Shown in pieces: positions 16,159-25,449 of a stretch of DNA of 64,000 bases; position 1 is the stretch's first letter; the number at the start of each line of letters is the position of its first letter. The stretch covers positions 196,432 through 260,431 of the forward strand of contig CAXXHY010000008.1 in assembly GCA_963667575.2 (NCBI GenBank), written 5' to 3'. The position numbers and the translations under genes are program-made. This DNA comes from G963665495 sp963667575. Its GTDB lineage: Bacteria > Desulfobacterota > Desulfovibrionia > Desulfovibrionales > Desulfovibrionaceae. Below the pieces are notes generated by a model. The model was not told where the DNA came from. It saw only the letters and a program-made list of their open reading frames with translations, and did not search any database.

Positions 16159-18195
16159 ATGGCAAACGAACAAACACATACGCAGAAAACCGGCAAACGC
16201 CCCATCCGCGTTCTGCCTCCCGAATTGAAGAATCAGATCGCCGCGGGCGAGGTGGTCGAGCGTCCGTCCAGCGTGCTCAAGGAACTTGTGGAAAACAGCC
16301 TGGACGCCGGGGCCACCAGCGTGGACGTACGTATCGAGCGGGGCGGCCAGGGCCTGATACGCGTACAGGATAACGGACACGGGCTCGGGGCCGAAGAGCT
16401 CGAACTGGCCGTGACCCGTCATGCCACCAGCAAAATTGGCTCCATTGACGAGCTCTCGCATATTCTGAGCTTTGGATTTCGCGGCGAAGCCCTGCCCAGC
16501 ATTGCCTCGGTCTCGCACTTCACCATGAGCGCGTGTTTGCAACCGTCCGACGCAGCCGATACGCAGGCGCCCGAAGAAGCCTTCTACATTGACGTACTGC
16601 ACGGGCTTATCCAGTCCAAGGGCCCCACGGCCATGCCTCCGGGGGCGCGAGTGGAGGTCCGCGACCTGTTTGCCAATATTCCGGCGCGCCTGAAATTTCT
16701 GAAAACCCAGGCCACGGAAAGCAGCCGTTGTCAGGACGCCTTTTTCCGCCTGTCCCTCACTTCCCTGGACACGGCCTTCGTACTGCATAACCAAAACCGC
16801 GAGGTGTTCCGTTTCCCCGCACACCAGTCCTTGCAGGACCGCCTGGCCCAGTCCTGGCCCCCGGCCCTGACCGAAGGGCTGCTGGAATTCGACCTGGAGA
16901 ACGGCCCCTACCGGGCATACGGCGTTGCCGGGCGTCCGGGCGTCAAGCAGAGCCGGGCCAACCGGATGCTCTTTTACGTCAACGGCCGGGCCGTGCAGGA
17001 CCGGCTGCTGCAACGGGCCTCCATGGAGGCCTACAAAGGACGCCTGCTGTCCCGCGAGTATCCGCCCCTGGTGCTGTTTCTGGAGGTGCCGCCCGAGGAA
17101 GTGGACGCCAACGTGCACCCGGCCAAGGCCGAGGTACGCTTTCGCGACGAACACAAGGTCTTTTCCACGGTGCTGCGTGCGCTGCGTACGGCTCTGGACC
17201 AGCACGAACGCGCGCCTTTTGACGCCGCGCACATCACCGAACCTCCGGCATTCGCGTCGGATCTCTTCCGCAGCCCGCGCGAGACGCCCTATGACAGGCT
17301 GCGCGGCAGTACGGCGGGCCATGGCGGCCGGGACAATCAGGACAACCAGTATGATGACGATGAGGATATTTCGCCTCAAGGCCGGACTTTCCCGGCTTCA
17401 TCGGCTTCCATGTCCCCCTCCAGACCGCAGGAGCCCGTACGTACGCAGTATGATCTGGGAATCCGTCCTGCAACGCACGTACGGCAGCCGCTGCCGGATC
17501 CGGCTTCCGCGTCTGATTCGCCCGGAGCTTTCGACGTGGCCGATTCCGGTATTGCCCCTGCGGGCCCGGATGGAGCGGACGCAGCCGCTTCACGGACGGT
17601 TCCTCCCATGAAGGACGGCACCGGCGCCGGCTTCGAATTCGCCAACCACGAAGTGTCTTTTCTGGGCATTCTGGCGGACACGTATTTCATTCTGCGTCTG
17701 GGAGACCAGGGCCTGGCTCTTCTGGACCAGCATGCGGCCCACGAGCGCGTACTGTACGCGCGCATGCGTACGGCGGGGCAGCGTGGGGATTCCCAGCTCC
17801 TGGCCATACCCATGGAACTCGTACTGCATCCTTCGGAGCGTACGCGTTTGCAGGAATTATGGGCCGAAGTCCGCGCCCTGGGTTATTCGCTGGAGCTGGA
17901 TTCGCAGGAGACCTGCCGGATCAAGGGCATCCCAGGCGGACTGGAACCCGGCGAGGCCAGAGAGTTGCTGCAGGCCATGCTCAGCGGGCAGTCCAAGTCC
18001 ATCGACGATCTCTGGAAGATGCTGTCCTGCAAGGCCGCGGTCAAGGCCGGGCAGCCTCTGGCGCGCGAGGAGGCTCTGGCTTTGCTGGAAGCCTGGCAGC
18101 AGACGCCGCATCGCGAATACTGTCCGCACGGCCGTCCCATTCTGGTGCATTGGGATGTCCGGGATCTCGAACGCTTGTTCAAACGCAGGAATTGA
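16159..18195 (+). CDS. mutL: DNA mismatch repair protein MutL
   Basis: About 678 residues. The N-terminal GHKL ATPase is clear: LKNQIAAGEVVERPSSVLKELVENSLDAGAT, with the conserved E and N, then DNGHG and GFRGEALPSIASV (quoted in parts: NQIAAGEVVERP, KELVENSLDAGA, FGFRGEALPSI). A low-complexity Pro/Ser/Asp linker occupies residues 370-480. The C-terminal dimer domain has LLDQHAAHERVLYARM, SCKAAVKAG and YCPHGRP. The endonuclease motif DQHA(X)2E(X)4E is changed at its last position, where Ala replaces Glu. The start is uncertain: the ATG at 16159 lacks a clear ribosome site, and a TTG lies at 16123. It is convergent with the HDOD gene. Confidence 0.92.
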   Translation: MANEQTHTQKTGKRPIRVLPPELKNQIAAGEVVERPSSVLKELVENSLDAGATSVDVRIERGGQGLIRVQDNGHGLGAEELELAVTRHATSKIGSIDELSHILSFGFRGEALPSIASVSHFTMSACLQPSDAADTQAPEEAFYIDVLHGLIQSKGPTAMPPGARVEVRDLFANIPARLKFLKTQATESSRCQDAFFRLSLTSLDTAFVLHNQNREVFRFPAHQSLQDRLAQSWPPALTEGLLEFDLENGPYRAYGVAGRPGVKQSRANRMLFYVNGRAVQDRLLQRASMEAYKGRLLSREYPPLVLFLEVPPEEVDANVHPAKAEVRFRDEHKVFSTVLRALRTALDQHERAPFDAAHITEPPAFASDLFRSPRETPYDRLRGSTAGHGGRDNQDNQYDDDEDISPQGRTFPASSASMSPSRPQEPVRTQYDLGIRPATHVRQPLPDPASASDSPGAFDVADSGIAPAGPDGADAAASRTVPPMKDGTGAGFEFANHEVSFLGILADTYFILRLGDQGLALLDQHAAHERVLYARMRTAGQRGDSQLLAIPMELVLHPSERTRLQELWAEVRALGYSLELDSQETCRIKGIPGGLEPGEARELLQAMLSGQSKSIDDLWKMLSCKAAVKAGQPLAREEALALLEAWQQTPHREYCPHGRPILVHWDVRDLERLFKRRN

Positions 18196-18223
18196 AACAG
18201 CCGCAGATTCGCAGCAAAGAAAA

Positions 18224-19465
18224 TCAGAGCAGGGCCAGCATGGTGTTGGCCCAGAGCGCGGACGCGTGATAGGCGTTGGCCGCGTCCAGAGAATCCAGCT
18301 GCAGATGCTTCAGCAGGGCCCGGACCTGATCCCAGTTTCGGGCTTCGAAAGCTCCGGCCAGCTCCAGCCAGGGCGAACAGTCATTGCTCTGTCCGCACAG
18401 GGCGTCCTTGATGTCCTTTTTCAGGGGCAGTTTCTCCGTGATGACCGCCATGGGCACGTTCATCATGGGCTCCAGCAAGGAAAACAGCCCGAGCAGGAAC
18501 AGGGTTTCCGGCTCGTGAGGGTCCCGGGTTTTCTGCGCCGCAAGTTCGAAGAATTTGCCGCGCTGGGCCGAGTTGATCACCAGTTCGGGGCATTTGTCCG
18601 GCACCATCAGGTCGGATAGAATCACCACCAGAAGCCAGCTTTTCAATTGCTGCCAGCCAAGCAGTACGAGGGCCTGTCCCACGGACTCTATCTTGCGCAG
18701 GAGTTTGAAGGACGGCGAGTTGAGCAGTGCAAGCAGGCGATAGCTCAAGGAGGCGTCCGCCTTGATGACCTCGCCCAGGGCGCCGAAGTCGGGCTCCGAA
18801 CTTTGCAGTAGACGGAACAGCCGCAGCCGCGTGCTTTCCATGGAGCTCAGCGAACGGGGGGCTGTCTGTGATCCGGTATTCTGGAAAAAATACCCCTGAA
18901 ACAGAGTGCATCCGCTCTGACGGGCCATGTCGAAAGCGGCGGGATTGTCCACGTTCTTGGCCAGCAACGCGGATTGCGTGCTCTGCGCCAGTTGTTGCAT
19001 TTCCGCGCGCTGGTTTTCGGACATCTGCAGCATGTCCACCTTGAGCAGGTTGGCCAGCTGTATCAGCTGCGGGGAATGGGGCGTTTCCGCAGTTGCGTGG
19101 ATGGCAATGGTGTAATTTTTTTTCCGCAAGGACTGCAGGCTGTTGAGCAGGGTGTCCGAGGGCTGTTCGGGCTCCTGGAGCTCGATGACCGTATGCTCGG
19201 AGGAAAAGGCGTAGGGCAGTCCGTCGATGATGGTCTGCGGAGAGAACTCCACGCCGATTTTTATGGGATTCTTGTCAGTCCCCACGGCCCCTTGCAGGGA
19301 TTCCGTGGCGGATCTGAGAGCTTCCTTGGAGTCGTCGGCGTATTGTGCGGCGGAAAGCTGCCGGGGGTCGGGGAAACAGAACGCATAGCCACGGATCTTC
19401 TGATCGGCGTCAAGAACCGGCTGCTTGGTGCAAAAGGTGTTGATCGGGCTATGTGTTTCAGACAT
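18224..19465 (-). CDS. HDOD-domain protein with degenerate EAL-like N-terminus (YuxH type)
   Basis: A 413-residue cytoplasmic signalling protein. The N-terminal half (residues 10-200) has the fold outline of an EAL domain (KQPVLDADQKIRGYAFCF; KIGVEFSPQTI; GCTLFQGYFF) but no EAL triplet or metal-binding set, so it should not cleave cyclic-di-GMP. The C-terminal half is an HDOD domain (KADASLSYRLLALLNSPSF; LVLLGWQQLKSWLLVV). The ATG at 19463-19465 has AGGAG upstream; a longer frame to 19594 overlaps hldD and is rejected. It is the last gene of the long minus-strand string. Such proteins often act in motility or surface signalling; the partner here is unknown. Confidence 0.78.
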   Translation of the reverse strand: MSETHSPINTFCTKQPVLDADQKIRGYAFCFPDPRQLSAAQYADDSKEALRSATESLQGAVGTDKNPIKIGVEFSPQTIIDGLPYAFSSEHTVIELQEPEQPSDTLLNSLQSLRKKNYTIAIHATAETPHSPQLIQLANLLKVDMLQMSENQRAEMQQLAQSTQSALLAKNVDNPAAFDMARQSGCTLFQGYFFQNTGSQTAPRSLSSMESTRLRLFRLLQSSEPDFGALGEVIKADASLSYRLLALLNSPSFKLLRKIESVGQALVLLGWQQLKSWLLVVILSDLMVPDKCPELVINSAQRGKFFELAAQKTRDPHEPETLFLLGLFSLLEPMMNVPMAVITEKLPLKKDIKDALCGQSNDCSPWLELAGAFEARNWDQVRALLKHLQLDSLDAANAYHASALWANTMLALL

Positions 19466-19511
19466 CTTTTCTCCTGAAGTCACTACGCTGGAAAAACATA
19501 ATCCAGAGGGG

Positions 19512-20489
19512 CTAAGGAAGCAAGTAGGGGTCGTTGCCGGCCAGATAGGCGGTGACGTAATCCCTGACAGCGTCTTCAAGGGAAGTGAACGCATTGGGAT
19601 AGCCCGCGTCGGTCAGCCGCTGCATCCGGGCCTCGGTGAAATACTGGTAGGAGTCGCGTATGCTTTCCGGCATGGGAATGTAGTTGACCTTGCGTTCCAG
19701 CCCCATGGCGCTGAACACCGCGTCCGCCAGGTCATTCCAGCTGCGGGCCCGTCCCGTGCCCACATTGAAGATGCCGTTGGCTTCCGGATGCTCCATGAGC
19801 CAGAACATCACGTCCACACAATCCTTGACGTACACGAAGTCCCGCTGCTGACCGCCGTCGGGATAGTCGTCGCGGTAGGATTTGAACAGCCCGAGTTCCC
19901 CTGTTTCCTTGATCTGCGAATAGGCCTTGCAGATAACGCTCATCATGTCGCCCTTGTGGTATTCGTTGGGGCCGAACACGTTGAAGAATTTCAGGCTGGC
20001 GATACGGTCCATCCATTTGTTGGAGTGGGCCCAGAGGTCGAAAAGCTGCTTGGAATAGCCGTACATGTTCATGGGCTGCAGCGTACGCATGGTTTCCAGG
20101 CTGTCGTCAAAGCCCTTTGTGCCGTCGCCGTAGGTGGCGGCGCTGCTGGCATTGATGAAGCGTACGTGGTTGTCCATGGCCCAGAGGCAGAGGTCGCGGG
20201 TGAAATGGAAGTTGTTCTCCATCAGGTAGTCCGCGTCCTTTTCCGTGGTGGAGGAGCAGGCGCCCAGATGGAACACGGCCTTGACCGACTCGGGAAGCTT
20301 GTCCTGCAGCAGGCGGCTGTAAAAGATGCTTTTGTGCAGGTAGTCGGTGTAGCGCAGGTTGACCAGATTTTTCCATTTGATGCCCGAGCCCAGATTATCG
20401 ACGATCAGAATGTCTTCAATGCCCATGGTGTTCAGCTTCCAGACCATGGCGCTGCCGATGAACCCGGCTCCTCCTGTGACTATGTACAT
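19512..20489 (-). CDS. hldD: ADP-L-glycero-D-manno-heptose 6-epimerase
   Basis: A 325-residue short-chain dehydrogenase/epimerase that inverts C6 of ADP-D-glycero-D-manno-heptose, the last step in making the heptose of the LPS inner core. The dinucleotide-binding motif TGGAGFIGSAMVW is at residues 6-18, the Tyr/Lys pair lies in MNMYGYSKQL (about residue 140) and the C-terminal substrate region (FNVFGPNEYHKGDM) matches HldD/RfaD. It is cytoplasmic. Start ATG at 20487-20489, 17 bases after the YkgJ-type gene; GAGGAAAC is upstream. It belongs to the minus-strand string running from about 26.4 to 18.2 kb. Confidence 0.92.
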   Translation of the reverse strand: MYIVTGGAGFIGSAMVWKLNTMGIEDILIVDNLGSGIKWKNLVNLRYTDYLHKSIFYSRLLQDKLPESVKAVFHLGACSSTTEKDADYLMENNFHFTRDLCLWAMDNHVRFINASSAATYGDGTKGFDDSLETMRTLQPMNMYGYSKQLFDLWAHSNKWMDRIASLKFFNVFGPNEYHKGDMMSVICKAYSQIKETGELGLFKSYRDDYPDGGQQRDFVYVKDCVDVMFWLMEHPEANGIFNVGTGRARSWNDLADAVFSAMGLERKVNYIPMPESIRDSYQYFTEARMQRLTDAGYPNAFTSLEDAVRDYVTAYLAGNDPYLLP

Positions 20490-20506
20490 GGGTGTTTCCT
20501 CTTCAA

Positions 20507-21196
20507 TTAAAAGTCTTGCAACAGCTCGGCCATCTGCGCCGGCAAGGGGCGGACAGACAAGTACGTCCCGGATGCGCCGCCGGGTGCTTCGGTTTCGCCC
20601 GCGGCCACCAGACCAAAGGCGCCCAGGGTTGTCCGCAACGGACGCCCGAAGGCGAATTCCAGGGCCGAGCCCAAACCGGACAGGTTCTTGCGCAGCGCAT
20701 CGTCATACCGCAGGGCTCGCAGCAATGTATCCGCGGCAGCTGCCGAACGGGTCCGGCGAAAGTCCAGTGCCGGAGCCGTGAGTTCGGCGAAGGAGCAGTG
20801 CGCATCGTGAGCGCTTACAAGTTCCCACAAGGCGGAAGCTTTGTCGAGTACGTCCGCGCGGGTTATGGACGGCGTACGGTACAGGGCTTCCAGAGCGCTG
20901 CTGTCCTGGCAGAACAGCGTACGGCATTGCACAGGGCGATGGGCGTAGATGGAGCAGCCCTCGCCATCGTAAAACACGCAGCTGCGCTGGCCCGGACTGG
21001 AGGCAATCTTGAGCATTTCCGCCTCGAGCAGCACATGCGTATTGGCTGGCTGGTCCCAGGCGGGTTCGCCCCGGCGCAGCACCAGCAGATTTTCCTTGCC
21101 GATATGGCCGCCGCGTATCAGGGGCAGGTCCTCGGCATGCAGTCCGGGGCCGCCCTGCAGGCAGCACTGTCCGCAGCGTGTGCATTCCGTGGTCAT
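20507..21196 (-). CDS. YkgJ-type cysteine-cluster protein
   Basis: A 229-residue cytoplasmic protein. It opens with CTRCGQCCLQGGPGL and has CVFYDGEGCSIYAHRPVQC followed by RTLFC, the cysteine pattern of the CxxCxxCC (YkgJ) family, thought to bind a metal or iron-sulfur centre. The activity of the family is not established. The ATG at 21194-21196 overlaps the stop of the upstream Ser/Thr kinase gene (ATGA), so the two are probably coupled. The frame extends upstream to 21316 within the kinase gene, which is rejected. hldD follows 17 bases downstream. Confidence 0.76.
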   Translation of the reverse strand: MTTECTRCGQCCLQGGPGLHAEDLPLIRGGHIGKENLLVLRRGEPAWDQPANTHVLLEAEMLKIASSPGQRSCVFYDGEGCSIYAHRPVQCRTLFCQDSSALEALYRTPSITRADVLDKASALWELVSAHDAHCSFAELTAPALDFRRTRSAAAADTLLRALRYDDALRKNLSGLGSALEFAFGRPLRTTLGAFGLVAAGETEAPGGASGTYLSVRPLPAQMAELLQDF

Positions 21197-22570
21197 GCTG
21201 TAAGCTCCCGTACGGCCCGTACCCAGCAGCGGCAACTCATGTCGCGCCAGTCCAGAAAACCGAGCGCACTGTTCAGGCACCAGGCCGTGGTATAACTGCG
21301 CCGGTCCGCGCTCCACAGAATACGTTGTGTTCTGTCAAAGCCGGACGCGCCGCAATAGTCGGTGTTTTCGGATGTGGCCGTTACCAGGCGAAAGAGTTCT
21401 TCCGCGGTGGGCAACCGCCAGCCCGGGGCCTCGGCGGCAAGCGTACTGTTCAGTGTTTGCAGGTAGCCCGGAATCTCATCCCAGCGGATGGGGTAGGCAG
21501 AACCGGATGTTTGCCATTGCAGTCCGCATTCCTTGTCCGCCAGCGTATCGTCGGGGAGGGATTCGAAATAGATGGTCCGTACGCGGGGCCTGGCCAAAGC
21601 ATCCGTACGAAAGGCCTGTTCCGCGGACATGGGCCCGGTTTTGACCGGACGTGCGCGCAGTGCGGCGGGCCGCTGGGCTCGGGTCGTTCCGTCTTCCGTG
21701 TCGAAATCCGCGGCGCAGACAGAGTCGCGCTGCGTACGCCATTGCTCCAGCAGACTGTGCAGTGCCTTGCTCATGGCCTGGGCGTCGCAAAAACGCTGCG
21801 CAGGATCCGGAGCCAGGGCAATGCGGAAAAATTCGTTCCATTCTGCCTGGGTGTTGAGTGTGTCCCAGACATCCGCGGCTTCCTCGGACAGGGGGTCTTC
21901 CGTGGTCTGGGGCGGCAGTTCGCCCACCAGCATGCGATGCAGCATCACGGCCGTGGAAAACAGGTCGGCCCTGTGGTCGGCTTTTTCCGGGGTCTGCTCC
22001 TGCTCTGGTGCGGCATAGAAGGGGGTGCCTATCTTTACGCCGTCCGGAGTGCTCTGGGGCTTTTCGTTGCGCAGCCTGGACAGCCCGAAGTCGATGATCT
22101 TGACCCGGTCCAGTTCGGTGAGCAGCAGGTTGAAAGGCTTGATGTCGCGATGGACAATGCCCGCATGATGCAGGCGCGCCAACCCGTCCAGAGTCTGCAG
22201 CGTATAGCGTACGGCATGGTCAGGACGCAGGCGCCGGGTGGGCACGTCGTGGCGGTAGCTTTCGCCGATTGCCGCGCCGAGGTTGTCGCAATGGTACTCC
22301 ATGACAAAAAAGGGCATGCCGTCCGCGTGGTAGTCAAAGTCCCAGATCTGGGCAACGTGCGGATGGCTGATATCGGCCATGATCCGCGCCTCACGGGTGA
22401 ATTCCCGGACAATGGCTTCCTTGCCCTTGAGGTCCAGGAGGTCGGGGGTTGGGGCGGCAGAGCTTGAGGGCAACAATTTTGTCCACAATGGGCACCCGGA
22501 CCTTGTAGACCAGGCCCATGCCTCCGCGGCCCAGAAGGCCGCAAATTGCGTATTTTCCAATGCGACGCAT
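21193..22570 (-). CDS. Ser/Thr protein kinase with C-terminal DUF1566-like domain; frameshifted
   Basis: A Hanks-type kinase of about 458 residues after repair. The N-terminus MRRIGKYAICGLLGRGGMGLVYK (glycine-rich loop GRGGMGLV) and VALKL are read in one frame from the ATG at 22568-22570. The remainder (REFTREARIMADISHP; catalytic loop HRDIKPFNLLL; IDFGLSRL; GTPFYAAPEQ) is in another. Removing one G from the run of five at 22444-22448 (plus strand) joins them exactly. From about residue 360 a DUF1566/Lcl-like module follows (GLQWQTSGSAYPIRWDE; GWRLPTAEEL; CWVRAVREL). No membrane segment is seen. It overlaps the YkgJ-type gene by ATGA. Either a real broken gene or a base-call error. Confidence 0.75.
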
Positions 22571-22585
22571 AAATATAATGAGGGG

Positions 22586-23311
22586 TTAGAGGAGTCTGTT
22601 GGCGTATTGTTCGGGCATGCCGAGTTCGCGGATTTTTCTGGCCGTGGTCTCGCGGTCGTAATCGACGTAGCGGACTTCCAATACACGGGTGTCCGGGGTC
22701 CAGAGCACGTATTTGGCGTGGTTGTCGCCGTCCCGTGGCTGGCCCACGCTGCCCGCGTTGATAATGTGCCGTTCGTTGGGGGCAAGGGTCACGGACTCAC
22801 GATACAGTTCGCGGCGTTGGTATTCCCCGTTGCTGGTGCTGACCAGTGCGAGCTCGTGCGTATGTCCTACAAAGCAGAGCGGTGTGTCAAACGAGGCGAA
22901 CAGTCTGGGCAGGTCCGCGTCTTCGTATTCGAACAGATAGGTCCGGTAAGAATCGGGCGGACTGCCGTGTACGAAGTGGCAGCTAAAGCGCTTCATGTAC
23001 AGCGGCAAGGTGCGGATATAGTCCACGGTCTCGTCGGAGAGCAGTCCGGAGGTCTTGTTCAGGGCTTTGCGGGCCACGGGGTTGAACCAGCTGCGGTCCG
23101 CGCGGCGGACAATGGCGGCTTCGTGGTTGCCGACCACCTGCGGAATCTGCCGCTGGCGCAGCAAAGACACAACGGCTTCCGGATCCGGTCCGTAACCGAT
23201 GCTGTCGCCCAGGCTGATGATATCCGTGGCCTGTTGCGCGTCAATATCCGCGAGAACCTGCTGAAAGGCCTCGAGGTTGCCGTGAATGTCTGAAATGATC
23301 GCGAGTTTCAT
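22586..23311 (-). CDS. Metallophosphoesterase (calcineurin-like, YfcE/MJ0936-type)
   Basis: A 241-residue cytoplasmic phosphoesterase. Metal ligands are visible in order: SDIHGN (residue 8), GDSIGYGPDP (about 40), VVGNHEAAI (about 65), FVHGSP (about 115), VGHTHELAL (about 150) and NAGSVGQPRDGD (about 190). This fits the single-domain YfcE-type family; the natural substrate is unknown. The ATG at 23309-23311 with CAGGACGG upstream begins MKLAIISDIHGNLEAF; the frame is open to 23344. It lies 54 bases after queH and 15 bases before the Ser/Thr kinase in the same string, so the product could oppose the kinase or act on a small molecule; neither is shown. Confidence 0.82.
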   Translation of the reverse strand: MKLAIISDIHGNLEAFQQVLADIDAQQATDIISLGDSIGYGPDPEAVVSLLRQRQIPQVVGNHEAAIVRRADRSWFNPVARKALNKTSGLLSDETVDYIRTLPLYMKRFSCHFVHGSPPDSYRTYLFEYEDADLPRLFASFDTPLCFVGHTHELALVSTSNGEYQRRELYRESVTLAPNERHIINAGSVGQPRDGDNHAKYVLWTPDTRVLEVRYVDYDRETTARKIRELGMPEQYANRLL

Positions 23312-23365
23312 GCCGTCCTGATGTCTGCCAGTCTGACAACGCAAAGAAAGGTGCGGCGTCCGGAT

Positions 23366-23911
23366 TCAGTCCGCCAGTTCCTTTTCATAGCGTTCGTATT
23401 CGCTGTAAAGACAGCCGCAGTATTGCTGGCGGTACAGTCCCCATTCCTTGGAGAGCTCTATGCCTTGTTTCCAGCCGGACCGGAAATCCTCATAATGAAA
23501 AACAGGCGCGCCTCCGCCGGCAATGCCTTCGCCGGTGCTGCGGATCAGATCGTGCTTCTGGAATTTGGAGTAGAGCAGAGAGGTGGTGAACGCGTCGAAT
23601 CCGCCCCGTTTGGCAATGGCCCGCGTACGCTCCAGCCGGAGCGCGTAGCAGAGAAAGCAGCGGTTGGCTTCGCGGTAGGCGGTCTCCCGAAACCAGCGCT
23701 TGGGATCGTATTCGTCGTCCTTGTAGATGACGGGCAGGTCCAGAATGCGGGCTGTTTCCCGCAGGGCTTCGCGCCGCCGCAGGTATTCCTGCAGCGGATG
23801 GATGTTTGGGTTGTAGAACAACCCGCTGACCTGGTGTCCCTGCGCCCGCAGCGTCTGAACGCAGGAGATGGCGCAGGGACCACAGCAAATATGCAGCAGA
23901 ATCCGGGCCAT
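23366..23911 (-). CDS. queH: Epoxyqueuosine reductase QueH (DUF208)
   Basis: A 181-residue iron-sulfur enzyme that reduces epoxyqueuosine to queuosine in tRNA, the non-cobalamin alternative to QueG. Conserved cysteines are visible: HICCGPCAISC (residues 8-18), RCFLCYALRLERTR (about 100) and QYCGCLYSEYER near the C-terminus. The ATG at 23909-23911 overlaps the stop of the RNase gene by one base. The frame can be read upstream to 24238, but that region encodes the RNase C-terminus in another frame. No other queuosine gene is in the window. Confidence 0.87.
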   Translation of the reverse strand: MARILLHICCGPCAISCVQTLRAQGHQVSGLFYNPNIHPLQEYLRRREALRETARILDLPVIYKDDEYDPKRWFRETAYREANRCFLCYALRLERTRAIAKRGGFDAFTTSLLYSKFQKHDLIRSTGEGIAGGGAPVFHYEDFRSGWKQGIELSKEWGLYRQQYCGCLYSEYERYEKELAD

Positions 23912-25387
23912 CAGCACTGATGGCCGTTGACGGCGGACTTGATCAAAATGGGCACGCTGTAGGTCTGCTCCATTTCGAGCAGTTTTTCCCGTTTCTGATT
24001 CAGCAGATAGATGGCCAGTTCGGGCGGGGCCTCGTATGTCAGGGATTCCTGCCCTTTGCTCTGCAGGAGCAGACGGTAGATTTCCTTGATGGCCGCCAGA
24101 GCCTGCCATTCGAGGTTTCTGCGTATACCGGATCCGCCGCAGCAGGGGCAGGGTTCGGTGGTCAGGGAGAGCGCCGAGGAGCCCAGCCGCTGACGAACCA
24201 CCTGCAGCAGGCCGAATTTGGTCATCTTGCCACGTCATGGCGGGCCCGATCGGCCTTGAGTTCGTTGCGCAGTGTACGCTCCACTTCCTGCCAGTGCTTG
24301 CGGTCTTTCATTTCGATGAAGTCGATGACGATCTGACCGCCCACGTCGCGCAGGCGCAGCTGCTGGGCAATGGACTCGGCCGCTTCCAGATTGGTGCGCA
24401 GAGCCATTTCCTGAAAATTGCTTTTGCCGCCGATCTTGCCCGAGTTGATGTCTATGGACATCAGGGCTTCGGTCTGGTCAAAGACCAGCTCGCCGCCCGA
24501 AGGCAGGGTGAAGCGGCGCGAATAGATCTGATCCAGCTGTTTGAGCAGGTTGAAGCGGTCCCAGAGGCTGCGTTCGGCGATGTCGTGGGTCTTGACCAGA
24601 TTGGGCCGCCGGGGAAAGATCAGGGAAGCGAATTCTGTCACGTCATCCGAGGTCTTCTTGTGATCGATCCAGACCTCGGACACGTCATCGCTGAGATAAT
24701 CGCGGATGGCGCGCGCCGCCAGGTCGGGCTCCTGGTAGATCAGCGAGGGCGAAGATTCGGTGGTGCCCTTTTTGCGGACTTCTTTCCACAGCCGTTTCAA
24801 AAACTGCATATCCTTGCTGATGGAAGTCTTGTTCTGGCCGATACTTGCGGTACGGATGATCAGTCCCAGGCCTTCGCCGGGCTCCAGGGCTTCGGAAATG
24901 GTCTTGAGCCGCGCGCGTTCCTTTTCGTCTTCCACCTTGCGCGATACGCCGATCTGATCGCGGCCGGGCGTGAGCACCACGAAACGGCCGGGCAGCGAGA
25001 TGTAGGACGTCAGAAAAGCGCCTTTGGTTCCGGTTGGTTCCTTGACCACCTGCACCAGGACTTCCTGCCCGGGTTTGAGTACGCGCTGGATGAGCGGGTA
25101 CTTGTGCCCTTTGCTCTGGTCGTGCGGCTGGTGGTAGTACTCCGGATGCACTTCGTCGATCTGCAGAAACCGTTTTTTTCGGCGCCATAATTAATGAAGG
25201 CGGCCTGCAGGGCGGGGTCGATGTTGTGGATGACGCCCTTGTAAATATTTCCTCGTGTTTTGACCTGATGCAGGAGTTCGACGTAGTACTCCTTGATTTT
25301 GCCATCCTCGGCGATGACGACTTCAACCATCTCGCCTGGGAGGACGCTGATAAACATTTTCTGCTTTCTTTTTTTTCCTCGTGTCAT
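23911..25387 (-). CDS. rng: Ribonuclease G/E family endoribonuclease; two frameshifts
   Basis: After repair about 492 residues, the size of RNase G. From the ATG at 25385-25387 (GAGGAAAG upstream) come MTRGKKRKQKMFISVLPG and an S1-like domain (YKGVIHNIDPALQAAFINYG). The frame then breaks near 25163-25180 and resumes with LQIDEVHPEYY in another frame, through the 5' sensor and catalytic region (VLTPGRDQIGVSRKV; GGELVFDQTEALMSIDINSG with the metal-binding Asp pair; GGQIVIDFIEMK). A second break near 24222-24232 separates DRARHDVAR from MTKFGLLQVVRQRLG. The tail holds the Zn-link-like CPCCGGSGI. One missing base at each site restores the frame; the total length is consistent. Cytoplasmic RNA processing enzyme; real loss would be surprising. 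Confidence 0.8.
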
Positions 25388-25449
25388 GCTTTCCTCGTAA
25401 AATCGTTCACTGCTGCCGAGGCCCGGAGCCTTAGCCGGTGTGTGTCGGC

